From assembly GCF_902506575.1 (NCBI RefSeq), contig NZ_LR732613.1, forward strand, positions 1-38,396: 38,396 nucleotides of DNA, given 5' to 3'. Below are positions 14,858-23,860 of this stretch, in pieces. Position numbers and translations under genes: made by a program. The notes beneath the pieces were generated by a model, which did no database searches, had not been told where the DNA came from, and was given only the letters and a program-made list of their open reading frames with translations. Source of the DNA: Streptomyces mexicanus. Its GTDB lineage: Bacteria > Actinomycetota > Actinomycetes > Streptomycetales > Streptomycetaceae. How positions within the stretch are numbered: the first letter of the stretch is position 1; each line of letters starts with the position of its first letter.

Positions 14858-17800
14858 CGGCGCTCTCCCAAGGCGACGAGATCGGCTAGTTCCTGGTCGG
14901 TGAGCTGGGTCAGCGCCTGGTCCCCACCAGTAAGGACGGCGGAGGCCAGGGCCCGCTTGCGGGTGAGGAGCTCGTCGATGCGGTCTTCGACGGTGTGCTC
15001 GGTGATCAGGCGGTGGACGCTGACGGTGCGGTGCTGGCCGATGCGGTGGGCACGGTCGGTGGCCTGGTCCTCGACGGCGGCGTTCCAGCTGCGGTCGAAG
15101 TGGATGACGTGGGCGGCTCGGGTGAGGGTCAGACCGGTTCCGGCGGCCTTGAGGGACAGGATCATCACCCGGTGGCGTCCGGCCTGGAAGGCGTCGACCA
15201 TGCGCTGGCGCTCGGCCACAGGGGTGGACCCGTGCAGGAAGAGCGGGTCATATCCGAGGTGCGTGAGGTGGGCTGTGAGCAGGTGGCCCATCTGCACGTA
15301 GCCGGTGAAGACGAGCGCGGCCTCGTCGCGGGCCCGGATCGTTTCCAGCAGGTCGGTGAGCGCCGCGGTCTTGGCCGAGCGCGCCGCGAACGCGGCGGCC
15401 TGGTCGGGCGTGGGCGGCTGTTCGCGCAGGTAGTGGGCGGGATGGTTGGTGATCTGCTTCAGCGCGGTGAGCAGCTTGAAGACCAGCCCGTTGCGTTCGA
15501 TGCCGCGGGCGGCCTGGACTTGCTGCAGAGTCTCGCGGACGACCGCCTCGTACAGGGCCGCCTGTTCAGTGGTCAGCTGCACCAGGCGCGGCTGGTCAAT
15601 CTTCTCCGGCAGTTCAGGGGCGATCCCGGGGTCGCTCTTGCGCCGGCGGAGCAGGAACGGGGCGACGACACGGCCCAGTTCGGCGGCTTCCGCCGAGTGG
15701 GGGTCCTTCTCCGCGGTGTTGGCCCAGCGGGAGCGGAAGGTCTTCAGCGTCCCGAACAGGCCCGGATTGGTCCAGTCGAGCAGCGACCACAGCTCAGAGA
15801 GGTTGTTCTCCACCGGGGTGCCGGTCAGCGCCAGGCGGGTGGTTGCGGGCAGGGCGCGCAGCTGTCGCGCGGTGGAGGAGGCGGGGTTCTTGGCGTGCTG
15901 GGCCTCGTCAGCGATGACCAAGGCCCACGGCTGTTCGGCGACGCGGGCGGCGTCGCGGCGCAGCAGGCCGTAGGTGGTGACGACCAAGGTGGCGTCGGTG
16001 ACCGCCTCAAGGGTGCGGTCACTGCCGTGGTAGGCGACGACCGGCAGGTGGGGAGCGAAGCGGGCCGCCTCGCGGCACCAGGTGGTCACCAAGGACGCCG
16101 GGCAGACCACCAGGGTCGGGCCGGGCGTGTGCTGCTGGTGGTGCAAGGTGAAGGCGATCGCGCTGAGCGTCTTGCCCAGGCCCATGTCGTCGGCGAGTAC
16201 GGCACCGAACCCGAGGCGTGTGACGTGGGCGAGCCAGGTCAGGGCGCGCTGCTGGTAGCCGCGCAAGCTGGCCGTCAGGCCAGCGGGGGCGGGCACCGTC
16301 TGATCATGGTGTTCTCCGCGCCGCAAGACGTCGATCATGTCGGCCAGCGGTCCAGATGGCCGGCACGGCACCGTGTCGCCGGCGACTGTGACCGTGCCGG
16401 TCAGGGCGGCAGTCAGCGCCTGCGTCCCCGGCAGCTGGCCCAAGAGCCGGTGCCGGGCACGCCGGGCGATGACCGGGTCGGCCAGCACCCACTGCCCGCG
16501 GATGCGGACCAGCGGCCGGGCGGCTTCGGCGAGGGCGTCCATCTCCTCTTCGGTGAGGTCGGCGCTGTCCAGGGCGAGCTGCCAGCGGAAGTCGAGCAAG
16601 GCCGTCACGCTGAACCGCGGCCGCTCTCCTACGGCCGGGCCGCCCGCGTTGGGGCTCGCGCCGGCCGTGCCGACGACCGCGGCCGCCGACAAGGCGGTAC
16701 GCAGCCGCTCCGGCCACACCACCCGGACGCCTGCCTCGGCGATCTCAGCCTCCTGCTCCAGCAGCACCGTGATCGCGCCGGAGTGCAGAGTGCAGCGCTG
16801 CGGATCATGCTCACCGGCCAGCCCTGCCAGCGCCGGGCACCTGCGCGCTGCCCGGCGCAGGACCCGCCGCACCCGCGGCCGCACGGTGTCGGCGCTCTCC
16901 CCCTCAAGGCGCGCGGTGCCAGCCCATACACGGGCAGCGGGGACCTCGCCCGGCGCGCCGGGGCTGGATCCGACAGGAGCAAGGAGCAGGTCGGCGGTCA
17001 GCCGACCGGCCGCGGCCTGCTCGTCACTGGGAGACTGGACGCGCAGGATCAGCTGCGGGGACGGACCGCCGTCCGCCTGATCCTCCACACGGTCCAGCCA
17101 GTCGCGCACCGTACGCTGCGTTTCCGCTGTGACCGGAGCGGGCGCTGACGCGGTCCAGGGGCCGGCACCGAACAGCGCGGCGGCCGGAGTGCGCACGAGC
17201 GTGTCGGCCACCGCGTCACAGCACGCGGTGAGCGCCTCCCGCGCCGCCATACCAGAGGGGAACGCGGCCGGCGGTGCGGCATCGGCGAGAGCGCCGAGCG
17301 CCTCGTCGGCGCTTGCCGGGATCGGCCCCGCACGCCATACAGCCCGCTCCCCCTCGTCGAGGGCGGGATAGACAAGCTCCGCCTGAACGAGCTGAAGGGC
17401 GATGTGCACCGCCCGCTGCCAGAACACCGCACTCGGGTGCGCGCCAGCGCCAAGCTGGTGCACCGCGGGCAGGCCGTCGGCAAGGGGAACCCGCCACCCG
17501 GCGCCTGCTGTGGTGCGTCCGGCGACGAGCGGAGCGGGCAGATCGGTCATCGGCAGCGCGCGCGGACCGCTGTCGTGCACCCACCACGCCGCCGGGCTGG
17601 CACCTGCGGCGGGCTCGAAGATGACGGGGCAGCCGGCTGCGATCGCCTCACGCATCCAGGCGACCGGATGGTGGTCTTGTGGCTGAAGCGGCAGGCGCTC
17701 GAGACGGCCGGCCAGCACGGAAGCCTCCGCTGGTGCTGGTGCTGGTGCTGGTGCTGGTGCGGACTCGGCGACGGCAGAGGCCGCTTGGCCAGCACGACGA

Positions 17801-19104
17801 CCGGCGGCAGAGGAACGCAACGCGGCGGCGTCGACACTGCGCAGCTTGTGCAGCAGCTTCAGCGCGGCCGCGCGCCGCGCCGCCTCCTTGTCCGGGCCGG
17901 CACCAGTGGCCTGAACGCTAGTGCCGGAGTTGCGGTGCTGGCAGGTGTAGGTGCACTCCGCGCGTGGACCCAGTGAGCGCAGCGTCGCCTCGGGCTTGGT
18001 GATCAGGTCACGTTGGTAGTGCTTGTTCAGCGTCTTGATCGGGTCCTGGCCCTTTTCCGGGAGCGTGATACGGACGGGCTCAGCCCGTTTGTCCTCGGTC
18101 TGCGGCTCGGGCTCGGGCAGGCCGACCAGTTCGGCAAGCAGCGCACAGCTGGCGTAGTGGCGGGCCGTCTTGCGTGACCAGGCCGACCGAGCCGACCCCA
18201 CCCGCGTGCTCTCCAGTTGCAGCCGGGCCCGCACCCGGTGACGGCCCTCGGCGGCGTCCAACTCCTCCTCGTAGGACAGGCCATTGGGCTCACCGTGCTG
18301 TTCGGCGAACCAGTGCAGCAGCCGGGCCGGAGCCGGCGGCATCGCCGCCGCACGCTCCAGCGCAGCCATCCGCACACGGTCCCAGGCATCGCCTCGGACG
18401 TCGAAGAGAAGGAGGTACATGTCGCGGTGACGCAGCCGCCCCGCACCGGCCCGACGCAGCGCCTCCTCTTCCAGCTCACCATCAGGTCCCTGCCCGGCCG
18501 CCAGGGCCTGCAGCAGGCGCTGCTCGAAGACCTCCGTCAGCATGCCGGGCAGCACGAGACGCTCAGCCGCACCGGTCTGCGCCGGCATCCGACCGGCCGG
18601 AGTGACACCGGCGAGGTGGGCCAGCAGGGCGAGCGCCGCCCGGTCCTTGGCCTCCCGGCTGGTGCGGGCCTGCTGGACAGGACCGGTGACCTGCGCCTCC
18701 GCGGGACCGACCCGGGCGGCATAGGCGGCCGGCGCACCGGGCTGCGGCTGCTGGACCTGCTCGTACTGAGGCGACGGCCACACCTCGATCTGGGTGTGCA
18801 GGACCAGGACGTGCCGGGCAGTCTCCGGATCATCCGTGAGAGCGTCAATCACCGCACGACGGACCTTCTGCCAGCCCGGCAGGTGTCCGGTTGCCAGCAG
18901 CACGAGCCGCAGGTCACGCGTGGAAAGCGCCCCAACCCGCAGGCGGCGCACCGCCTCACGGGCCACAGCTGGATCGGCTTCAGCCTGGCCGGCGAGCTGC
19001 TTGAGCGTGTCGTGCCACTGGTCGGCGTTCAGCGCCGTCAGCCCGGGGCCTTGCGCCCCCGTCTCGGTTCGCTGACCGGCTTCAGCCGTAGAACGCACTC
19101 CCAC
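14854..19104 (-). CDS. SNF2-family helicase with a dsRNA-binding-like domain
   Basis: The protein has 1416 residues. The C-terminal 480 are a complete Swi2/Snf2 DNA translocase: Walker A 'ADDMGLGKT' near 970-978, 'DEAQ' near 1065, 'TGTPVENN' and motif VI 'DQATDRAHRIGQ' near 1350. Residues about 350-422 ('KTLNKHYQ...GTSVQATGAGPDKEAARRAAALKLLHKL') fit a double-stranded-RNA-binding domain, including the basic helix. An Ala-Pro repeat linker follows (about 447-458). The N-terminus is helical and unrecognised. GTG 19104 is preceded by GGAGG. Such helicases remodel protein-DNA complexes by moving on duplex DNA; the dsRBD suggests an RNA or RNA-DNA target. It is co-translated with the SWIM gene, and the CRISPR-like array begins about 260 bp upstream. 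Confidence 0.88.
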   Translation of the reverse strand: MGVRSTAEAGQRTETGAQGPGLTALNADQWHDTLKQLAGQAEADPAVAREAVRRLRVGALSTRDLRLVLLATGHLPGWQKVRRAVIDALTDDPETARHVLVLHTQIEVWPSPQYEQVQQPQPGAPAAYAARVGPAEAQVTGPVQQARTSREAKDRAALALLAHLAGVTPAGRMPAQTGAAERLVLPGMLTEVFEQRLLQALAAGQGPDGELEEEALRRAGAGRLRHRDMYLLLFDVRGDAWDRVRMAALERAAAMPPAPARLLHWFAEQHGEPNGLSYEEELDAAEGRHRVRARLQLESTRVGSARSAWSRKTARHYASCALLAELVGLPEPEPQTEDKRAEPVRITLPEKGQDPIKTLNKHYQRDLITKPEATLRSLGPRAECTYTCQHRNSGTSVQATGAGPDKEAARRAAALKLLHKLRSVDAAALRSSAAGRRAGQAASAVAESAPAPAPAPAPAEASVLAGRLERLPLQPQDHHPVAWMREAIAAGCPVIFEPAAGASPAAWWVHDSGPRALPMTDLPAPLVAGRTTAGAGWRVPLADGLPAVHQLGAGAHPSAVFWQRAVHIALQLVQAELVYPALDEGERAVWRAGPIPASADEALGALADAAPPAAFPSGMAAREALTACCDAVADTLVRTPAAALFGAGPWTASAPAPVTAETQRTVRDWLDRVEDQADGGPSPQLILRVQSPSDEQAAAGRLTADLLLAPVGSSPGAPGEVPAARVWAGTARLEGESADTVRPRVRRVLRRAARRCPALAGLAGEHDPQRCTLHSGAITVLLEQEAEIAEAGVRVVWPERLRTALSAAAVVGTAGASPNAGGPAVGERPRFSVTALLDFRWQLALDSADLTEEEMDALAEAARPLVRIRGQWVLADPVIARRARHRLLGQLPGTQALTAALTGTVTVAGDTVPCRPSGPLADMIDVLRRGEHHDQTVPAPAGLTASLRGYQQRALTWLAHVTRLGFGAVLADDMGLGKTLSAIAFTLHHQQHTPGPTLVVCPASLVTTWCREAARFAPHLPVVAYHGSDRTLEAVTDATLVVTTYGLLRRDAARVAEQPWALVIADEAQHAKNPASSTARQLRALPATTRLALTGTPVENNLSELWSLLDWTNPGLFGTLKTFRSRWANTAEKDPHSAEAAELGRVVAPFLLRRRKSDPGIAPELPEKIDQPRLVQLTTEQAALYEAVVRETLQQVQAARGIERNGLVFKLLTALKQITNHPAHYLREQPPTPDQAAAFAARSAKTAALTDLLETIRARDEAALVFTGYVQMGHLLTAHLTHLGYDPLFLHGSTPVAERQRMVDAFQAGRHRVMILSLKAAGTGLTLTRAAHVIHFDRSWNAAVEDQATDRAHRIGQHRTVSVHRLITEHTVEDRIDELLTRKRALASAVLTGGDQALTQLTDQELADLVALGERR
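17731..17760. repeat. Five tandem TGGTGC hexamers
   Basis: Five perfect TGGTGC units encode the Ala-Pro repeat linker of the SNF2 protein on the minus strand. The run is prone to length change by slippage without breaking the frame. Confidence 0.9.
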
Positions 19105-19362
19105 TCCACTCCCTCCGGCGTCACAGCACCGGGCACGTCACTGTCGGCAAGGACCTCGCCACAGTAAGGCAGAGGGCTGACAGCACCGCTGTGCGGCGCC
19201 GTACGCGGCCGGTGCGATGGAACGGCTTCTGTCCCAGGGGTGGTTCTGGCCAGCACTCGGTAGGGGCGCAGCGTCCGTACGGGGAGCCCTGGTGCTCCCG
19301 GATCCATCAGCAGGGCGGCAGCAGCTGCGGGGGGGGTGTCAGCCTCGGTCGGTTCCTCGTTC

Positions 19363-19756
19363 CGGTCGCTCTTCCCACGCACTACTCGAACCTGGTTAAG
19401 CCTGCGGCCTCGGACTCATTCCAAGTCGCTCCCTGCCCGCGTGGTCGGACCTGATCGGTGACTGCCTCCAGAACATCCTGGACGGTCGCTCCCCCACAGG
19501 CGTGGTCGGACATCGCGCGGGGCTTGTGGCGGTGCGTGATCGTCGGTCACTCCCCCGCCGCACGGATCGGACTAGCGCCGGGTGGCTGGGTTGGACTTGT
19601 CCCATGGTCGCTCTCCACATGCGTGGGTCGAACCTCCCAGCCAAGAGAAAAGGAGCTGAGCTACATGGGTCGCTCCCCGCCTGCGCGGGTCCAACGGCCG
19701 GGTCTTGCGGCCGACGGGATTCCCACGCGGTCGCTCCCCGCCTGCGCGGGTCCAAC
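19363..19756 (-). CRISPR. Decayed type I-E-like CRISPR array, seven repeats
   Basis: Seven 29-bp repeats start at about 19363, 19423, 19483, 19544, 19605, 19667 and 19728, giving a period of 60-62 and spacers of about 32 bp, as in type I-E. The last two differ only at the first base; the others diverge progressively leftwards, and the first matches at about 19 of 29 positions. The repeat core CCCGC-ctgc-GCGGG can form a short hairpin. Read on the minus strand it ends in GGGGAGCGACC, typical of type I-E repeats, which puts the leader at the right end, agreeing with best conservation there. No cas genes are in the window. The leader position is occupied by the 3' end of tnpB, so the array is probably orphaned. 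Confidence 0.78.
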
Positions 19757-19774
19757 ACTTCCTGACCAGCAGTG

Positions 19775-21328
19775 TCAGACCTGCTTTGCCATTTCGTGTC
19801 CGATGTGGTTGTGGGTGAAGAGCGTCGGCGGATCACTCCGCTGAGGTGGCACCGGCCTGGGTGGGCTGGTGTCTTCCCGTTTCATCGCCTCCTGCCGCCT
19901 GGCCCGGGGGCCAGGCGGTCTTACGGGGGCTCCGCGGGCGTTTTGTGTCTCCCCTCTACCAGGGGCGACAGGTCGGTCGACAGGGACGGCGTGGGCCGCG
20001 ATGTTGCGTGCGGCGTTGAGGTCCCGGTCGATCGCGAGCGTGCAGTTGGTGCAGTGGAACGTCCTGTCCGCGAGCGTGAGGCGTGGGTTTTGCCACCCGC
20101 AGGCGGAGCAGGTCTTGCTGGACGGGAACCAGCGGTCCAGGACCGCAAGGGTAGAGCCGTACCAGCAGGTCTTGTAGGTGAGCTGGCGACGCAGCTCACC
20201 GGGCGCGGCGTCAAGGATGGCCCGGTTCAGGCCGGCCTTCTGACGGACGCGTCGACTGGGCTTGTCAACGGTGCCGCGAGCGGTGCGCGTCATCCCTGCG
20301 ACGTTGAGGTCTTCGACGGCCACTTCGGCGAAACGAGTGGCGAGCTGCTTGGTCAGCGCGTGCAGGACGGTGCTGCGCCGCACGGCGACCTCGTGGTGCA
20401 GCCGGGCTACCCGGCGCCGCACCTTGTCCCGCCGCGCTGAGCCCTTCTGGGTGCGGGCGAGCGCCCGCTGCGCCTTGACGAGCCGGTGCTCGGCCTTGCG
20501 GACGTGCCGGGGATTGGTCACGAACGCCGTGACCGCATCGTCGGGTTCCAGGGGCTGAGAGAGGACGGCCAGGTGCTTAACGCCGAGATCGACGCCGACG
20601 CGGCCGCGCTGCCGCTGGCGGCGGGTGGGCTGATCGGGCAGATCAGTGGTGACCTTGCACAGCACGGAGGCGTACCATCGGTGCCCGGCCCGGGAGACAG
20701 TCACCGACTGCACTACGGCATCACCGCGGCCGATCAGGCGACCCAGGCGCTTCGCGGACTCGTGCAACCGCACCGAGCCGATCCGCGGGAGGAGCAGTCG
20801 CCGGTAGCTCTCCAGCCGGATTGCCGGTCGTTTCACGTTGTGGTGGAGCCGGAACGCTTCCCGCGCGCGGCCCTTCTTCTTAAACCGCGGGTAGCCCACC
20901 CGGCGTCCTGCCCGAGCCCCGCGCAGGGAGTCGAGCCAGTTCTTCCACGCCCGGTCGGCATCAATGAACGCGGACTGGAACGCATAGGTGTTCACCTCGT
21001 GCCACCACGGGCACGGCCGCTCCGGCCCGTACACGCCCTCCGGCAGTCCGCCGGTGCGGGAGTCGCCCTTGATCTGGTTCAGGTGCTTCTGGATCTGCGG
21101 CTTCGACGGCGCCGGGACCCGCACCTTCTTACGGGCTTCCGCCTCCGGGACACCTTGGCCCACAAGCGCCTGGACCTCGCGCCGCCACTGCTGGTGCGCG
21201 GCCACCTTCATGCCGAGCGCGTGATTGAACGCCCACCGCGCCGCACCCGCATGCCGGGTTAACGCCTCCACCTGCCCGGGGGTGGGATCCAAGGCGAACT
21301 GGAACGCCCGAAGGACTTCCTGCCGCAC
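19775..21328 (-). CDS. tnpB: TnpB, IS200/IS605-family RNA-guided nuclease
   Basis: The 517-residue protein has the full TnpB layout. The N-terminal HTH-like part is 'HAGAARWAFNHAL'. The RuvC residues are Asp247 ('GVDLGVKHLA'), Glu339 ('VAVEDLNVAGM') and Asp434 ('AIDRDLNAARN'). A zinc ribbon is formed by Cys407/410 and Cys426/429. All catalytic residues are intact. TnpB proteins cut DNA using an omega-RNA that overlaps the 3' end of their gene and extends into flanking sequence. No TnpA (HUH transposase) is next to it, so it is either a non-autonomous element or domesticated. GTG 21328 is used as start. The gene points leftwards, so its omega-RNA guide would be taken from the CRISPR-like array that begins about 20 bp beyond the stop codon. 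Confidence 0.92.
   Translation of the reverse strand: MRQEVLRAFQFALDPTPGQVEALTRHAGAARWAFNHALGMKVAAHQQWRREVQALVGQGVPEAEARKKVRVPAPSKPQIQKHLNQIKGDSRTGGLPEGVYGPERPCPWWHEVNTYAFQSAFIDADRAWKNWLDSLRGARAGRRVGYPRFKKKGRAREAFRLHHNVKRPAIRLESYRRLLLPRIGSVRLHESAKRLGRLIGRGDAVVQSVTVSRAGHRWYASVLCKVTTDLPDQPTRRQRQRGRVGVDLGVKHLAVLSQPLEPDDAVTAFVTNPRHVRKAEHRLVKAQRALARTQKGSARRDKVRRRVARLHHEVAVRRSTVLHALTKQLATRFAEVAVEDLNVAGMTRTARGTVDKPSRRVRQKAGLNRAILDAAPGELRRQLTYKTCWYGSTLAVLDRWFPSSKTCSACGWQNPRLTLADRTFHCTNCTLAIDRDLNAARNIAAHAVPVDRPVAPGRGETQNARGAPVRPPGPRARRQEAMKREDTSPPRPVPPQRSDPPTLFTHNHIGHEMAKQV
19895..19918 (-). ncRNA. Hairpin in the tnpB 3' region, candidate omega-RNA part
   Basis: CCGCCTGGCCC and GGGCCAGGCGG form a perfect 11-bp stem with a two-base loop, within the last 50 codons of tnpB. 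This is where the omega-RNA scaffold of TnpB elements lies. The ends of the RNA and the element's right end were not determined. Confidence 0.4.
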
Positions 21329-21410
21329 TCGCTCACCCCCCTAACCTCTCTGAACTGCAACTGGGTTGGATCGTAGAGGACACCACCGACAATGCGACCG
21401 ACCTGCGCAT

Positions 21411-22280
21411 TCACGCCGTGCGCTGCACTACCGGCAGCTGCGCGGTCTCTGTCTCACGGCCGGCCCTCTGAGCGCGTTCGGCCCGGGCCCGGCGCAGTGC
21501 GGCGGCTTCGGTGGCTGCGGCCTGGCGGCGCCGCTGGGCCCGGGCGACTTCGATCGGGCTGAACTGCTCGTCGGGGTCCGGGTCGGGGAAGGCGCGTCGG
21601 CTGAGCTCTCGCAGGGCGCGGGTCTGCGACTCGATCGCTTCCGCGATCGCGGGGTCGACGTGCCGGTCGGGTCGGGCGGCCTGGTGGGCGGCGAGCGCTT
21701 GGAGGTAGCCGTCACTGGCCATCTCGCGGGTCTTGACCGGCGCCTGGGACTCGCCCGCGGTGTGCGAGGCCGACTCTGGCATGCGGGGTGCGGGTGTCGC
21801 ACTGGCTGCCAGGACCCGCACGGTGCGGACGGCTTCAGTGCCGGCCGCCTGGTTCGCTGTGGTGATGATCCGGGCGGTGATTAGCCGGAGCTGGGTGGCG
21901 TAGGCGGGCGAGTCCGGGCGCAGGTCCAGCTGGCCGGTCTCCGGGTGGAAGGCGACGGCCTGGACGTGCTCGGGCAGCCGGGGCGAGATGGCGGCCGCGA
22001 TGTCCGGCCAGTGGTCCAGGACACTGCCGCCAGCGGCCGGGATGGCCCAGGCCCGCTCCGCCATGAGGCCTTGGAGTACAGCTGCGAACCCGGCCGGCTC
22101 GCGGCCGTCACGCTTCACAGCAGCGCCCTGGTGGCGGCGGCGCGGAATCCGGGCCTCGCTGGCGCCGCCCTTGCGCGCGGCCTCGCGGGCGGCGTGCAGC
22201 GCGACCCGCGCGAGATCAACACCGGACAGCGCCGGGCAGTCGACGGCGGCCTGTTCCGCGGGGATGGGGGTCTCGGTCAT
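21411..22280 (-). CDS. DciA-like (DUF721) protein
   Basis: This 289-residue protein contains the DUF721/DciA core at residues 17-155 ('GVDLARVALHAAREAARKGG', 'SVLDHWPDIAAAISPRLPEHVQAVAF', 'TGQLDLRPDSPAYATQLRLITARII'). DciA loads the replicative helicase DnaB in most bacteria. A long charged, disordered tail follows, longer than in the chromosomal gene. It starts 9 bp after the stop of the Rep-like gene, so both are in one operon, and a good Shine-Dalgarno (GTAGGAGG) spans the junction. A plasmid-borne helicase loader beside a Rep protein suggests that the element brings its own replication start machinery. Confidence 0.82.
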   Translation of the reverse strand: MTETPIPAEQAAVDCPALSGVDLARVALHAAREAARKGGASEARIPRRRHQGAAVKRDGREPAGFAAVLQGLMAERAWAIPAAGGSVLDHWPDIAAAISPRLPEHVQAVAFHPETGQLDLRPDSPAYATQLRLITARIITTANQAAGTEAVRTVRVLAASATPAPRMPESASHTAGESQAPVKTREMASDGYLQALAAHQAARPDRHVDPAIAEAIESQTRALRELSRRAFPDPDPDEQFSPIEVARAQRRRQAAATEAAALRRARAERAQRAGRETETAQLPVVQRTA

Positions 22281-22289
22281 CTGGGCCTC

Positions 22290-23804
22290 CTACCGGTGGG
22301 TGAGAGTCATCAGCGAGCTGCGGGCAGCGCTCGCCAGCTGGCGGGCGCGGCGCACCAGGTCAGCGCCATAAATGCGCTCGGCCGCCTCGCGGCCCATGGC
22401 GTCGACGGCCAGCTCGATCAGGTCGGTTACACCCCTCATGAGCTCGCCCTCCGCTTGGGCGCGCATCTGGTCGAACTGCGGGTCGACCAGCCCCTGCTCG
22501 GACAGCGCATCCGCCGCCGGGGCCTGGTCGTGGTTGCGGCCGCCGTTGGCCACCTCGTGGACATGGGCGAACGCCTGCGACACCTGGCGTGTGACGGCAC
22601 TGCTACGGGGGGCTTCCCAGTCGCCCTCGAACCGCTCCCGCTGGGCACGGACCTGCTGGATGCGGTGACGGCGGGCTGCTTCCTGAGCAGCCCGCCACTG
22701 GGCGACTGCCTCGGCGCGCTTGGCCGGCGTGTCCAGGATGGTCACGGCGTTCGACAGCAGGACGGCGAGCAGGCCAGATCCCCGGCGGACCCGAGCAACG
22801 TCGCCGCCGCGGAAGTGCAGCCACGCGCGCACGTCGGTCACGGTCCATCCGGCATCAGCGACGTGCCGTGCCACCCAGGCGATCCGGGGCACCGAGCAGC
22901 CGCGCAGCCAGTCCAGCTCCTGGGTCAGCTCGCGGGCCAACTGGAAGCGGCGGCCCACGGCGTTCAGCTTCCGGCCACTGCGGGCCTTCACCTTGGACTT
23001 CTTCGGGGTGGGGGACTTGCGCTGTCCGCTTGCGAGTTTGCTCTCAGGGGGGAGGGATGTACCACCCGCAGTAGAAACGCTTGAGGAACTACCCCCCATT
23101 GGGGTGCAACGTGATCCTGGCGAAACAGCCGTCACACAGGTCCCGGAAGACCCCCTCCGGGCGCCCTTCGCCACAACCCTCGAGGACGTCTTCGACTGCG
23201 GTTGCCGCACCTTCCGGGCCGCCAGCTTCGCCAGACGCGCCATCAGCTCCCGGCTCGCCTCCGCGATCCCCGTCATCACCCGGGTGTACGCGGGCGCGTC
23301 CTGGTTGTGATGCTTTGTCCGGATGCCCAGCGCCTCATCGAACGCCACCGGAATCATCCGCGCGAACTCCGAGGCCTGCGGCGGCTCGCCCCGCTTCCGC
23401 GTGCCCTTCACGATGTAGGCCAGCAGCCCCGTCTCCCGCAGCGCCGCCAGGTGGTACTCCACCATCCGCTCCGACAGGCCCGTACGCCGCTGCAGATAGC
23501 CCAGGCCCGGAAAGCACGGGGACAGCTCCGCGAGCAGCTGTGCGACGTACACCGTCGTCGCGTTGAACGAGCGCAGCCCACTGGAGCGGTGACGCCGCGG
23601 CTGGTACAGCCCCGACCCTGCAACCCAGTGCACCGCCTGCATCCAGCTGTAGCCATCCGGCGCGATCCGGCCCGTCGACGACGACAACCACTGCCCCGAC
23701 TCGGGCACCCACAGCTCGGGCAGTACACCGACCGCCCCGTCGCCGTCGACCGACGCACGCGGAGCAGGAACCATCACGGCGGCCGGCGCCGCCACGGCGC
23801 TCAC
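22290..23804 (-). CDS. Probable replication initiator with winged helix
   Basis: With GTG 23804 as start the product has 504 residues. A winged-helix segment lies near 85-135 ('LGYLQRRTGLSERMVEYHLAALRETGLLAYIVKGTRKRG'), preceded by an aromatic N-terminal part and followed by a basic linker rich in Ser and Lys (about 185-275). The C-terminal half ('CSVPRIAWVARHVADAGWTVTDVRAWLHF') has a second HTH-like segment and long helices. I assign Rep from its composition, its position beside a DciA-like gene and the origin-like DNA immediately upstream, not from a catalytic motif. A transcription regulator is the main alternative. Start choice is uncertain; an ATG ten codons later also fits. Confidence 0.6.
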   Translation of the reverse strand: MSAVAAPAAVMVPAPRASVDGDGAVGVLPELWVPESGQWLSSSTGRIAPDGYSWMQAVHWVAGSGLYQPRRHRSSGLRSFNATTVYVAQLLAELSPCFPGLGYLQRRTGLSERMVEYHLAALRETGLLAYIVKGTRKRGEPPQASEFARMIPVAFDEALGIRTKHHNQDAPAYTRVMTGIAEASRELMARLAKLAARKVRQPQSKTSSRVVAKGARRGSSGTCVTAVSPGSRCTPMGGSSSSVSTAGGTSLPPESKLASGQRKSPTPKKSKVKARSGRKLNAVGRRFQLARELTQELDWLRGCSVPRIAWVARHVADAGWTVTDVRAWLHFRGGDVARVRRGSGLLAVLLSNAVTILDTPAKRAEAVAQWRAAQEAARRHRIQQVRAQRERFEGDWEAPRSSAVTRQVSQAFAHVHEVANGGRNHDQAPAADALSEQGLVDPQFDQMRAQAEGELMRGVTDLIELAVDAMGREAAERIYGADLVRRARQLASAARSSLMTLTHR

Positions 23805-23860
23805 CGGCCCGCCCGGACGGACGAGGTAGAGATCATCCCGGCAGCCTTGCGCAGGCCGCC

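Noticed and set aside
19038..19382. Minus-strand frame of 114 codons upstream of the SNF2 gene
   Set aside because: It overlaps the SNF2 start and the first degenerate repeat, is Pro/Arg-rich and has no ribosome-binding site.
19458..19844. Plus-strand frame of 128 codons across the repeats
   Set aside because: The translation repeats short motifs in step with the CRISPR-like units, as is usual for spurious frames over arrays.
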